From CAYPUT01 sp046541715 (GTDB taxonomy: Bacteria > Spirochaetota > Spirochaetia > DSM-27196 > PWMO01): a DNA stretch of 64,000 nt. Shown piece by piece: positions 49,209 through 57,652 of this stretch. A program made the position numbers and the translations under genes. A model generated the notes under the pieces. That model saw nothing but the letters and a program-made list of their open reading frames with translations. It did not search any database and was not told the DNA's origin. The stretch is from NCBI GenBank assembly GCA_046541715.1, contig JBKHCS010000004.1:1-64000 (forward strand), given 5' to 3'. Position 1 is the stretch's first letter, and each line of letters begins with the position of its first letter.

Positions 49209-50287
49209 CTTTCGTCCTCCAGAGGATCGAATATATCACGAAGGCGCACGATGCGCTCCGGCGACTCACCGTAGACCAGCTCCCAAACCGCTTCGCTCTC
49301 CATGCAGAGATAGATCGGGGCGTCGAACCGCTCGGTGAGGGCTTCGAGGAGCTCACTGTAGATCTTCCGTCTTCGGCGCTGGAGGTAGCGGTACTTCCCG
49401 TCCCGGCCGGGAACGAACTCGTCGAAGAGGTAGCCCCGGTCCGGCATCCGGTCCCGGAGAGCCGGGGTAAAGCGAATGGTACCGAGGCTAATCCAGGCAA
49501 CCGCCGGCGACAATGGCTCGAGAAAGCGCACCAAATCCCGGTAGGCGTCTCTCCATCCCTCGACGGCGATAATCGGGTCGAAATGGAGGGCAAGGCGGTA
49601 CCCGGCGCCGGATGCCCGGAGCGCGGCCGTTAAGCGGGCCTCCATCGGGGCCGCGGACCCCTGTTCGGCTGCGAGAAGCTCCGGGTTTACCGAGAAGCCG
49701 ATGACCGCGTTCCCCTTCTCTTCGATGTCCAAGAGATGATCTACAGAGGCTGTCTTGGTCTTGAGCTCTAGGTGCACGTTTGGGACCTCCGCAAGTCCCC
49801 GGATAAGGTCCCCGGAGATTCCGGTGAGGGAGTCGTAGAGAAGGCTGTCCCCCACCTCCCCGGTCCCTACCCGAAGGGGCCGGTTCGGATGCGCTCGGGC
49901 CGCTTCCCGAATGGCCCGGATCTCCTGCTCGAGGGCTGTGTTTATCGAGATCGGGGCAAAACTCAGATAGCTCCGCATGATGCAATAGGAGCACCCGATA
50001 GGGCACCCTTCGTAGATGTCGACGGTGTGGTAGTTGCAGCAGCGGTGGCCCTTGGAGCCGGGGCAGGTGCCGAAGGTCGCCTGGGGCGCTTGGTGGAGGT
50101 AGATGGTCCGCATCGTGAGGTCCTCCGGGGGAATCTCGCTCTTATCGGCGATCCGGAACAGCGGAACCTCCGGGAGCGCCGCGAGCAGCCGGTCGGTGTA
50201 GACGGATTCCGCCGCAGCATCCTGGAGGTAGATCTTGGTAACCCGGTAGCTCCCGGAACCCGCAGCGAAAGCCTCAGAGAAGGTCAA
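49205..50287 (-). CDS. SPL-family (spore photoproduct lyase-like) radical SAM protein
   Basis: A 360-residue radical SAM protein. The cluster motif is EGCPIGCSYC (Cys95, Cys99, Cys102), preceded by CPGSKGHRCCNYHTVD, and followed by VGTGEVGDSLLYDSLTG and the ELKTKTASVDHLL segment typical of SPL-type proteins. Spore photoproduct lyase repairs a UV thymine dimer in spores, but relatives in non-sporing bacteria have unknown roles; the DNA-repair link is only inference. The ATG is inside the 3' end of the ParB-like gene (14-base overlap). Confidence 0.85.
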   Translation of the reverse strand: MTFSEAFAAGSGSYRVTKIYLQDAAAESVYTDRLLAALPEVPLFRIADKSEIPPEDLTMRTIYLHQAPQATFGTCPGSKGHRCCNYHTVDIYEGCPIGCSYCIMRSYLSFAPISINTALEQEIRAIREAARAHPNRPLRVGTGEVGDSLLYDSLTGISGDLIRGLAEVPNVHLELKTKTASVDHLLDIEEKGNAVIGFSVNPELLAAEQGSAAPMEARLTAALRASGAGYRLALHFDPIIAVEGWRDAYRDLVRFLEPLSPAVAWISLGTIRFTPALRDRMPDRGYLFDEFVPGRDGKYRYLQRRRRKIYSELLEALTERFDAPIYLCMESEAVWELVYGESPERIVRLRDIFDPLEDER

Positions 50288-51218
50288 GGATGGCCTCCAG
50301 CCGTTCCCCGGCCCGGCCCAAGGCGGCGAGGCGGGCCGAGTACTCCCGAGAGTCGGCGAAGTCGAAGGAGACCGTGAATCGGCGCCCCTCGAAGTTCGGA
50401 GGAGCCTCGAGACGGACGCCGGTCCCCCTGAGATGCTCTTCGGTAAAACGGTTCAGCTGTCTGACCATGCCGGTGAGCTCCGGGTACCGGAGAGCCCGGA
50501 GCTGCGAAAGGAGCTCCTCCGGCGCGTCGGCGGTGGCTTCGACCACCCGGATAAGCTCCCGGGGGTCGGAGCGCCGGGAGACCAGGAGCTCCCGGGCGAT
50601 CAAGAGGAGTTTCCGCCGGTTGCTGTGGCTCAAGCCCTCTCCGGCGGACAAGAGCTTTCCGAGCACCTCGTCCCGGCGGTTGCCCTCGGTAGCCGGAGGG
50701 CTCAGGGCTTCGGCGGTCTTGAGGTCGATCGCTCCCCGGTCCAGGGCGCCCCGGAGAAGCGGGGGAAGGGCCCGGTAGCGCTCGACCCGGAATACCAGGC
50801 CCCCGTCGCCGACGGCCGCCCGGCTTACCTCCGGATCGACATCGAGTGCGAAGCGCTCGCAGTAGGCGACGATACGGTGCATCTCCTCCCAGGAATAGCT
50901 GCCGGTGCGCCCCTCGAGAGCAAGGGCCAAGAGCAGCGCCTCCCGGGGGCCGAGGGGGCGCTCGTGGGCGTAGATCGAGTCTCCGCCCGATCCGGCGACC
51001 AACCGGAGAACAGGCCATCCCCAGACGACGACAGGGCCGGGCCCGGCCCCCCAGGCTCCGGCGGCTTCCTCGGAACAGTAGACCACCGGCGGCAGGGTCT
51101 CCGGAGGCACCGGTGTCCCCGGATCCGCCGGTGTCCCCGGGACCGGCCCGGCGGCGGGCTCGAAGAGGTCGAGGACGGGTTCGGTTCCGGAAAACAAGGC
51201 CAACGGTAGCCGGGGCAT
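50274..51218 (-). CDS. Protein with ParB-like helical domain, no ParB box
   Basis: A 314-residue protein with a low-complexity Pro/Gly stretch near residues 22-45. Residues about 150-225 (YRALPPLLRGALDRGAIDLK, followed by a helix pair) resemble the helix-turn-helix region of ParB/Spo0J proteins, where an ALP...L..G.I...HA.AL pattern occurs, but the N-terminal CTPase box GERR is absent. It leads a coupled operon with the SPL radical SAM and FecR genes. It may bind DNA and position the SAM enzyme; this is speculation. The ATG at 51218 is seven bases after a -10 box. Confidence 0.65.
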   Translation of the reverse strand: MPRLPLALFSGTEPVLDLFEPAAGPVPGTPADPGTPVPPETLPPVVYCSEEAAGAWGAGPGPVVVWGWPVLRLVAGSGGDSIYAHERPLGPREALLLALALEGRTGSYSWEEMHRIVAYCERFALDVDPEVSRAAVGDGGLVFRVERYRALPPLLRGALDRGAIDLKTAEALSPPATEGNRRDEVLGKLLSAGEGLSHSNRRKLLLIARELLVSRRSDPRELIRVVEATADAPEELLSQLRALRYPELTGMVRQLNRFTEEHLRGTGVRLEAPPNFEGRRFTVSFDFADSREYSARLAALGRAGERLEAILDLL

Positions 51219-51225
51219 CAGCGTT

Positions 51226-51255
51226 ACGGTAACAGTGGAGAGCGCAGGTTGACAA
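51226..51255 (-). promoter_or_regulatory. Promoter of ParB-like/SPL/FecR operon, leaderless geometry
   Basis: Minus-strand TTGTCA (51250-51255), 18-bp spacer, TACCGT (51226-51231), seven bases to the ATG at 51218. The -10 lies inside the palindrome GTTACGGTAAC (51223-51233), and the -35 overlaps the hom -35 on the other strand. Confidence 0.45.
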
Positions 51256-51278
51256 CGGCTTTGTCGGAACCGTAGGAT
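51249..51278 (+). promoter_or_regulatory. Promoter of hom-glgP
   Basis: TTGACA (51249-51254), 18-bp spacer, TAGGAT (51273-51278). The ATG at 51277 falls inside the -10, so translation should start at GTG 51310, which has GGAG eight bases upstream. Confidence 0.6.
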
Positions 51279-51309
51279 GACCCGCGTCTTACCCCATGGA
51301 GCAGATCAG

Positions 51310-52650
51310 GTGAAAAAATCACAGGTAGGTATTGCGCTGGTCGGTTGTGGAACCGTCGGCGGAGCCGTAGCAGAAATTTTGTTGAGAGACCGGGCGCTTT
51401 TGAAGACCAAGAGCGGCTTCGATCTCGTTATTCGTTACATCGTGGATCGCAACTTTACCTACGCGCGACATCTGCAACTCGACGACACGCTCTTCGAAAC
51501 GGACCTCGATCGGGCTTTGGAAGATGACGAGGTTTCGATCGTCGTCGAGTTAGTCGGCGGGACGACGAAGGCCAAAGAGATTATCGAGCAGGCGCTTCAG
51601 GCGAAAAAGCACGTCGTCACGGCGAACAAGGCTCTTCTGGCCCATCACGGCGTGGAGCTTCTGGCCCTCGCAAGAACGAACAAGGTGGCTATCGCCTTCG
51701 AGGCAAGCTGTGGAGGTGGTATCCCGATTCTCCGGGCGCTCTTCGACGGGCTGGTGGCCAACCGCATCGAGGCCCTCTACGGTATCGTAAACGGTACCTG
51801 CAACTTTATCCTGACGGAGATGATCCAGAAGGGCGAGTCCTACTCCGAGGCGCTCTGGGGTGCCCAGAGCAAGGGCTTGGCGGAGGCGGACCCGACCCTC
51901 GACGTAACCGGGGTGGATTCGGCCCACAAGCTCGCGATTATGGCGGCTATCGCCTTCGGGCAAAGGGTCGACTTCGAGGCGATTCCCGTCGAAGGCATCG
52001 ACGGCCTCGACAGTGACGACGTGCTCTACGCCGACGAGCTCGGGTACGTCGTCAAGCTGCTTGCCATCGGGACCCGGATGGGGGACGGCATCGCCCTCCG
52101 GGTCCGGCCCGCCTTTATCTCCAAGGACCATCCGTTGGCCTGGGTTTCGGGACCATTCAACGCCGTAAGCGTCTACGGGCACGCCACGGGCCATACGATG
52201 TACTACGGCCGGGGTGCAGGCGGGTCTCCTACCGCCGGCGCCGTCGTTGCGGATATCGCCGGACTCGCGGCGGGGTCGATCCAGAACGTCTTTAAGCGGT
52301 ACGGCTATTGGCCGGACAAGGTAAAGCAGCACAAGCAGATAGCCGTCGAGGAGACGGTAAACCGCTACTACCTTAGGGTGATGGTGGACGACACCCCCGG
52401 CGCCTTGGCCCGGATTACCACGATCCTCGGAAAACACGGTATCAACATCTCGAGCGTCCTCCAGGACGAGCTACCGAGCACGACATCGGACCACGATTCC
52501 AAGCATTTTGTGCCGGTGGTCATCACCGTGCATCCCGCCAAGGAGAAGAACGTAGCGACCGCGGTGGCGGAAATCGACGCTCTCGACGCAACCGACGGAT
52601 CGAGTTCGGTAATAACCATTGTCGATGAGCACCCCGAAAGCCTAAGTTAG
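51310..52650 (+). CDS. hom: Homoserine dehydrogenase with ACT domain
   Basis: Reduces aspartate semialdehyde to homoserine for threonine and methionine synthesis; 446 residues. The Rossmann motif is VGCGTVGGAV (11-20); VTANKALLA and GIVNGTCNFIL followed by EADPTLDVTGVDSAHKLAI are the family signatures. A C-terminal ACT domain (about 365-440) suggests feedback control, probably by threonine. GTG 51310 is preferred over ATG 51277 because that ATG lies in the promoter -10. It is followed by glgP at 17 bases, an unexpected operon partner. Confidence 0.95.
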   Translation: MKKSQVGIALVGCGTVGGAVAEILLRDRALLKTKSGFDLVIRYIVDRNFTYARHLQLDDTLFETDLDRALEDDEVSIVVELVGGTTKAKEIIEQALQAKKHVVTANKALLAHHGVELLALARTNKVAIAFEASCGGGIPILRALFDGLVANRIEALYGIVNGTCNFILTEMIQKGESYSEALWGAQSKGLAEADPTLDVTGVDSAHKLAIMAAIAFGQRVDFEAIPVEGIDGLDSDDVLYADELGYVVKLLAIGTRMGDGIALRVRPAFISKDHPLAWVSGPFNAVSVYGHATGHTMYYGRGAGGSPTAGAVVADIAGLAAGSIQNVFKRYGYWPDKVKQHKQIAVEETVNRYYLRVMVDDTPGALARITTILGKHGINISSVLQDELPSTTSDHDSKHFVPVVITVHPAKEKNVATAVAEIDALDATDGSSSVITIVDEHPESLS

Positions 52651-52667
52651 TCGAAAAGAGAAAGCCT

Positions 52668-55208
52668 ATGAATGTACTACCCTATACCGTGCAGCCGAAG
52701 CTGCCGCCCCCCCTGGCGCCGTTACAGGACCTTGCCAGGAACCTCTGGGTTAGCTGGAATCACGATGCGGTCAACCTGTTTATCCGCCTCGACTACGATG
52801 CCTGGCTCCGTTCGGGTCAGAACCCCGTCCGGGTACTCGGCATGGTTTCCCAAGAACGGCTCCAGGTGCTCTCCCAGGACGACTCCTACCTTTCGGCCCT
52901 CGAACGGGTAGTCGCCCGGTTTGAGGAGTATCAATCTGGGGATGGGTGGTACCGGGGACCCCGGGACAAGACCATCGCCTATTTCTCGATGGAATACGGG
53001 TTGGACGTGAGCCTGCCCATCTATTCGGGAGGACTCGGCCTGCTTTCCGGGGATCATCTGAAGACCGCGTCGGATCTTGCCCTTCCATTGGTCGCCGTAG
53101 GGCTGCTTTACCGGCAAGGCTACTTCCAGCAGTACTTGAACGCCGACGGATACCAGCAGGAGTCCTACCCGGAGAACGACTGGTACAACATGCCGGTTCG
53201 GCGGTGTCTCGACGCCGAGGGAAACGACGTCAAGATTGTCGTCGATATGGCCGGAAGCGCAGTTACCGCCCGGCTATGGGAGGTCATGGTCGGCCGCATC
53301 TCCCTCTATCTCCTGGACACCAATATCGAGGAGAATTCAGCCGAGTTCCGGGACATCACCTCGACCCTTTACGGCGGCGACCGGGAGACCAGAATCCGTC
53401 AGGAGATTCTTCTCGGGATCGGCGGTATCCGGGCCCTCCGGGCCTTGGGAATCAACCCGGCCGTCGCGCACATGAACGAAGGACATTCGGCCTTTCTCGC
53501 GATCGAGCGCGTCCGGGAGCACGTCGCCGAGCACGGCCTTAACCTGTCGGAAGCCGTGCAGGCCGTCTGGCCCACCAACATCTTTACGACCCATACGCCG
53601 GTCCCTGCGGGAAACGAACGGTTTACCCCGGAGCTCATGCAGAAGTACTTCGAGAGCGTGGCCCAGGGTACCGGCCTGAGCTGGGAGCAGTTTATGGCCC
53701 TCGGCCGGGAGAACCCGGAGGATACCACCGAAAGCTTCTGCATGACGGTCTTGGCGCTAAAGCTCTCGGCCCACAATAACGGCGTCAGCCTCCTTCACGG
53801 CGAGGTAAGCCGGCAGATGTGGCGGAGCCTCTGGCCGGGGCTCCCGGAGTCTGAGATTCCGATCTCGAGTATAACAAACGGTGTCCATCCCCGGACTTAT
53901 CTCTCGCAGGACATGCAGGAGCTCCTGGACCGCTACTTCGGAGCCCGTTTCTACGACGAGCCGGCGAACCTCGAAATTTGGGACCGGATACACCGGGTAT
54001 CCGACGAGGAGCTTTGGAGAACCCACGAGCGCCGGAAAGCGCATCTAGTCGCCTTTTCGCGTGACCGACTGCGAAAGCAGTTGAGCCGCCGGGGACTTTC
54101 GGGGAACCGGCTCTTCCTGGCAAACGAGGTGCTCTCTCCGGACATTCTTACCATTAGCTTTGCCCGGCGCTTCGCGACCTACAAGCGGGCAACCCTGCTC
54201 TTCGACGACCCGGAGCGGCTGCTGCGGCTCCTCTCGAACGAAGAGCGGCCGGTGCAGCTTATCTTTGCCGGAAAGGCACACCCCCACGACGATCCGGGGA
54301 AGAATCTTATCCGGGAGATCGTGCATTTCGCCGGGAAACCGGAGGTCCGGAGTCGAATCCTTTTTCTGGAAAACTACGACATTACCATCGCCCGGCAGCT
54401 TGTCTCCGGAAGCGACCTCTGGATGAACACACCGAGACGGCCGATGGAGGCGAGCGGCACCAGCGGGATGAAGGCCGCCCTAAACGGCGTCCTAAACTGC
54501 TCGACTCTCGACGGCTGGTGGGCCGAAGCGTACGCGCCGGAGCTCGGGTGGGCCATCGGTAACGGGGAGGAGTACGAGGATCCGGAGATCCAGAACGAAA
54601 TCGAGAGCAAAGCGCTCTACGATCTATTGGAACGGGAAATCGTTCCGACCTACTACGACCGCGGCCGGGACGGCCTCCCCCGGGAATGGCTCCGAATGAT
54701 GAAGGCGTCGATAGCATACATGGGAGCGAACTTCGCGTCCCACCGGATGCTGGTCGACTACTACGACCGTTTCTACGAGCCCGCCCTCGGACACTTCGAC
54801 CGCGTAACGGCCAACGGTTTCGCGAGAGCAAAGGACGTCGCCGGTTACGTCGACCGGATCAACGCCGCGTGGCACTCCCTTCGATTCGATTACGTGCGGA
54901 AGACCGGGAGCGGTGAGATTCAGGTGGGAGACGCGGTAACCGTGGAGGCCGGGCTGCACTGCCCGGGGCTCTCGCCGGAGGACATTACCGTAGAGGCCTT
55001 CTACGGCCGCCTCGACGCCCAGGGTGAGATCGTCGAGCCCGAACGGACTCCCCTTACCCCCGTCAACGCTTCGAAGGACCACAAGATAGACTTCTCCGGG
55101 ACCTTCGCCTGCCGGGTACCGGGACGCCAAGGTGTCGCGGTCCGAGTGCTTCCGAAGCATCCGGACCTGGTTCATCCCTTCCTTCCGGGACTCGTTCGCT
55201 GGGCCTAG
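52668..55208 (+). CDS. glgP: Alpha-glucan phosphorylase (GT35)
   Basis: Releases glucose 1-phosphate from glycogen or maltodextrin; 846 residues with PLP. It belongs to the branch of GlgP that starts with a short Trp-rich helical region (LARNLWVSWNHDAVNLF). GGLGLLSGDHLKTASDL binds glucan and phosphate; the segment EASGTSGMKAALNGVLNCST around residues 590-610 includes the PLP-binding Lys region. A small C-terminal beta domain ends the protein. It is translated after hom, and pairs functionally with glgX at 7403. Confidence 0.94.
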   Translation: MNVLPYTVQPKLPPPLAPLQDLARNLWVSWNHDAVNLFIRLDYDAWLRSGQNPVRVLGMVSQERLQVLSQDDSYLSALERVVARFEEYQSGDGWYRGPRDKTIAYFSMEYGLDVSLPIYSGGLGLLSGDHLKTASDLALPLVAVGLLYRQGYFQQYLNADGYQQESYPENDWYNMPVRRCLDAEGNDVKIVVDMAGSAVTARLWEVMVGRISLYLLDTNIEENSAEFRDITSTLYGGDRETRIRQEILLGIGGIRALRALGINPAVAHMNEGHSAFLAIERVREHVAEHGLNLSEAVQAVWPTNIFTTHTPVPAGNERFTPELMQKYFESVAQGTGLSWEQFMALGRENPEDTTESFCMTVLALKLSAHNNGVSLLHGEVSRQMWRSLWPGLPESEIPISSITNGVHPRTYLSQDMQELLDRYFGARFYDEPANLEIWDRIHRVSDEELWRTHERRKAHLVAFSRDRLRKQLSRRGLSGNRLFLANEVLSPDILTISFARRFATYKRATLLFDDPERLLRLLSNEERPVQLIFAGKAHPHDDPGKNLIREIVHFAGKPEVRSRILFLENYDITIARQLVSGSDLWMNTPRRPMEASGTSGMKAALNGVLNCSTLDGWWAEAYAPELGWAIGNGEEYEDPEIQNEIESKALYDLLEREIVPTYYDRGRDGLPREWLRMMKASIAYMGANFASHRMLVDYYDRFYEPALGHFDRVTANGFARAKDVAGYVDRINAAWHSLRFDYVRKTGSGEIQVGDAVTVEAGLHCPGLSPEDITVEAFYGRLDAQGEIVEPERTPLTPVNASKDHKIDFSGTFACRVPGRQGVAVRVLPKHPDLVHPFLPGLVRWA

Positions 55209-55234
55209 CGCCGGAGGCTTGTGTCCGAGCGCTC

Positions 55235-55942
55235 CTATCCGAGGCGTAGAATCGCCAAATGCGGGTCCAGGAGCACCAAGGGAATAACGACGAGGAGCGC
55301 CGGGATAAAGTCTCCGGTGCGAATCTCCTTAACCCGGAGCAGGTTCAACCCTATCATCACCACCATGGCGCCCCCGACGCCGCTTATCTCCGAAAGGAGA
55401 AGCGGCGTGACGATGGGGCGGATCCAGACCGCTAAGAGGGTCAGTCCTCCCTGGTAGACCACGATCGAGAGAGCCGAGAAGCCGACCCCGATCCCCAGGG
55501 CGCTCGCCAGAAGAATGGACATAAAGCCGTCCATCACGGACTTTGTCAGGATAAGCTGATAGTCGCCTTCCGTGCCGGCCTGGAAGGCACCGACGATGGT
55601 CAAGGCACCGACGCAGTAGAGCACCGAGGCGGTAAGAAAGCCGTAGGCAAAATCCCCGGTACCCTCTTTGGAGGCAAAACGCCTCTTTAACCAGTTGCCG
55701 AGCTTGAGTATTCCGTTCTCGACGCCCCACCAGGTGCCGAGGAGGCCCCCGGAGACCAGCGCAAGGGCCAGGTAGAGTATTCGCTGGGTCTGAAGGGCCA
55801 TCGAGATACCGATAATGACGGAGACAACGCCGATGCCGTTGTAGACCGTGTCCTGAAAGCTCTTAGCGAGGCGGCTGCCAATGAGCAGACCGAGGGCGGA
55901 CCCCAGAACTACCGCGAGGGCGTTAACAACTGTTGCGACCAT
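55235..55942 (-). CDS. DUF554 membrane protein
   Basis: A 235-residue inner-membrane protein of the DUF554 (YdfK) family with about seven helices. The start (NALAVVLGSALGLLIG) and the DGFMSILLASALGIGVGFSA segment are typical. It is thought to be a transporter-like protein, function unproven. It stands alone; the ATG at 55942 is seven bases after a TAGAAT box and has no Shine-Dalgarno. Confidence 0.9.
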   Translation of the reverse strand: MVATVVNALAVVLGSALGLLIGSRLAKSFQDTVYNGIGVVSVIIGISMALQTQRILYLALALVSGGLLGTWWGVENGILKLGNWLKRRFASKEGTGDFAYGFLTASVLYCVGALTIVGAFQAGTEGDYQLILTKSVMDGFMSILLASALGIGVGFSALSIVVYQGGLTLLAVWIRPIVTPLLLSEISGVGGAMVVMIGLNLLRVKEIRTGDFIPALLVVIPLVLLDPHLAILRLG

Positions 55943-55949
55943 GCCGCGG

Positions 55950-55978
55950 ATTCTACCGGCAAACGGTCAAAGGGTAAA
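55950..55978 (-). promoter_or_regulatory. Promoter of DUF554 gene, leaderless geometry
   Basis: Minus-strand TTTACC (55973-55978), 17-bp spacer, TAGAAT (55950-55955), seven bases to the ATG at 55942. Confidence 0.5.
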
Positions 55979-55992
55979 TCGGCGTCTTAAGC

Positions 55993-56021
55993 TTGACCGA
56001 CTCACCGCCGGTGAGTAGGCT
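55993..56021 (+). promoter_or_regulatory. Promoter of TPR lipoprotein with palindrome in spacer
   Basis: TTGACC (55993-55998), 17-bp spacer, TAGGCT (56016-56021). The spacer contains the perfect palindrome CTCACC-GCC-GGTGAG (56001-56015), a position suited to a repressor or MerR-type activator. Leader would be about eight bases. Confidence 0.5.
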
Positions 56022-56036
56022 CTACTTCACAACCGC

Positions 56037-56495
56037 ATGGAACAGCAGAAATCAGCCCGCCGATACCCCGGGGCCCTGATGAGCCTCGTCGTTTTTCTTC
56101 TTTCGTCTCTTGTTCTCGGATGCTCCACGGTTCCGGAAGAGGTGCCCGAAGGTCTTTCTCAGATGGAGATCTTCCAGCTCGCCCAGGAAGCGTCGGAGAA
56201 CGATAGGTGGGAGGTTACGAGGCACTACTACGAGACCTTCTTGGAGCGCTTTCCGGAAGACTGGCCCAATCGCATCGCCGCGCGGTACGAGATTGCCTTT
56301 ACCTACTACAAAGAAGGGGACCTCGATACGGCAGAGCGCTTATTTCAAGACGTCCTGGCCGCCTACGAGGACCCGGACGATGAACGACCACTCCCGGCGT
56401 GGCCCCGGGTTCTCTCTGAACGGCTCTTGGAGCAGATCGAAGAAGAACGGAATCTCCCCCGGGCTCGGATGTTCGGCTCCCCGCCCCGGGAGTAA
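56037..56495 (+). CDS. TPR-type lipoprotein (BamD-like repeats)
   Basis: A 152-residue lipoprotein. Signal peptide with lipobox VLGC (Cys29); the mature part has two TPR-like helical hairpins (EIFQLAQEASENDRWEVTRH and IAARYEIAFTYYKEGDLDTA), similar to the repeats of BamD-like or YbgF-like envelope proteins. It is too short to be BamD itself. Convergent with the VWA gene, seven bases apart. Confidence 0.78.
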   Translation: MEQQKSARRYPGALMSLVVFLLSSLVLGCSTVPEEVPEGLSQMEIFQLAQEASENDRWEVTRHYYETFLERFPEDWPNRIAARYEIAFTYYKEGDLDTAERLFQDVLAAYEDPDDERPLPAWPRVLSERLLEQIEEERNLPRARMFGSPPRE

Positions 56496-56502
56496 CGGAC
56501 TG

Positions 56503-57615
56503 TCAGTGGGGCAGAATTATCGTGTTAAGCCTAACGTTATGCTCCCGGGCCGCTTCGTAGACCATTTCTTCGGTCACTGCGCCCCGGGGACGCGCGTGGG
56601 GCGGGGCGTCGCCCACTAGAATGACCAGACGGTTCTCCGCCACCCAGGGAAAGTTGACCACCGCCGCGTAGAGGGCTTCGTGGACCGCCTCGGGAATGTC
56701 CCGCCCCCCGGCCACCCGGAGGCCGTCGATTGCCCGCTGGACCACCGAAAGGTCGTTCTGGAAGGCGACGGTTCGGGTAAGGTAGTCCTCCATGTAGTCC
56801 TTGTAGTAGACAATCCCGATCCGGAAGCGCTCAAAGCCTTCCAATGTGCTTTGGAGCAGGGGAACGAGGCTACGCCGGAGCGCCGGTACGTCGTTTTCCA
56901 TGCTCTGGGTCGAATCGAGCGCTAAGACCAGGTCGATATTTCCTCCTTCCACCCCGGCGATAATCTCCCCGATTTGATCGACCAGGTCTTCTTCCCCTTC
57001 GGAGTACCGGACCACACCGTCGCTCGCCCGGGCAATGTCCTCGTAGCTTCTCGCCGTATCCGGCATGTAACGTTCGTCCAAGGGCGTTTCCGGGGTTACC
57101 TCCATCGGCGCCTGGGTAACCCGGAGAACGAAGGGGTTATCCAGGAAGGCACCGGCGTAGCTCGCGTGGGTCGCCTCGAAGGTGCGCACGTTCAGGTATG
57201 CGCCGTCGACGATCAGCCGCTCCCCCTGCCGGGACCAGGGATAGCCGTATTCCACCACGTAGGGGACAAAGACGTGGAACGCCTTCCCGAGGTCCGGGTC
57301 CGGGGCTGGGGTCGAATCGACGAGAAAGTGCATCTCCGGCGGAAGAAACTCACCGTTCAGAACCCGCCGTTCCTCTCCGTTCAAAGGGTGAAACGTCGGG
57401 TTTCGAAAGGCGTAGGTTGCGACTTCCCGCTCCGGGTCCTCGGTGGATTCGGTAACCAAGACCGAGTTGACCCCCGGCTTCTGCCGGATTCGCAAAAGGT
57501 AGCCCCCTTCGAGGCTCTGCTCGATAATCAGATCCTCCGGTCCGAGAGAAAGATCCACCGGAAACACGGCGGATGCCAGTAGGACAAATGCCACGAAAAA
57601 CGCCGATCCTTTCAC
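56503..57615 (-). CDS. Exported von Willebrand factor A domain protein
   Basis: A 370-residue protein with a signal peptide (MKGSAFFVAFVLLASAVFPV), an N-terminal beta-rich region, and a C-terminal VWA domain (about 225-370). The MIDAS start is LVLALDSTQSM (the D-x-T-x-S form rather than D-x-S-x-S), with GGRDIPEAVHEAL later. It probably binds proteins outside the cytoplasm. The GTG at 57615 follows a lipoprotein gene by 37 bases, so it likely belongs to the operon starting at the Crp-like gene. Confidence 0.83.
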   Translation of the reverse strand: MKGSAFFVAFVLLASAVFPVDLSLGPEDLIIEQSLEGGYLLRIRQKPGVNSVLVTESTEDPEREVATYAFRNPTFHPLNGEERRVLNGEFLPPEMHFLVDSTPAPDPDLGKAFHVFVPYVVEYGYPWSRQGERLIVDGAYLNVRTFEATHASYAGAFLDNPFVLRVTQAPMEVTPETPLDERYMPDTARSYEDIARASDGVVRYSEGEEDLVDQIGEIIAGVEGGNIDLVLALDSTQSMENDVPALRRSLVPLLQSTLEGFERFRIGIVYYKDYMEDYLTRTVAFQNDLSVVQRAIDGLRVAGGRDIPEAVHEALYAAVVNFPWVAENRLVILVGDAPPHARPRGAVTEEMVYEAAREHNVRLNTIILPH

Positions 57616-57652
57616 GTCTTTAAGTATCGACGGGATATCGAGGCCGGTTTAG

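Noticed and set aside
51277..51309. ATG 51277 as the hom start
   Set aside because: It lies inside the predicted -10 (TAGGAT), so it would not be transcribed; GTG 51310 has GGAG upstream.
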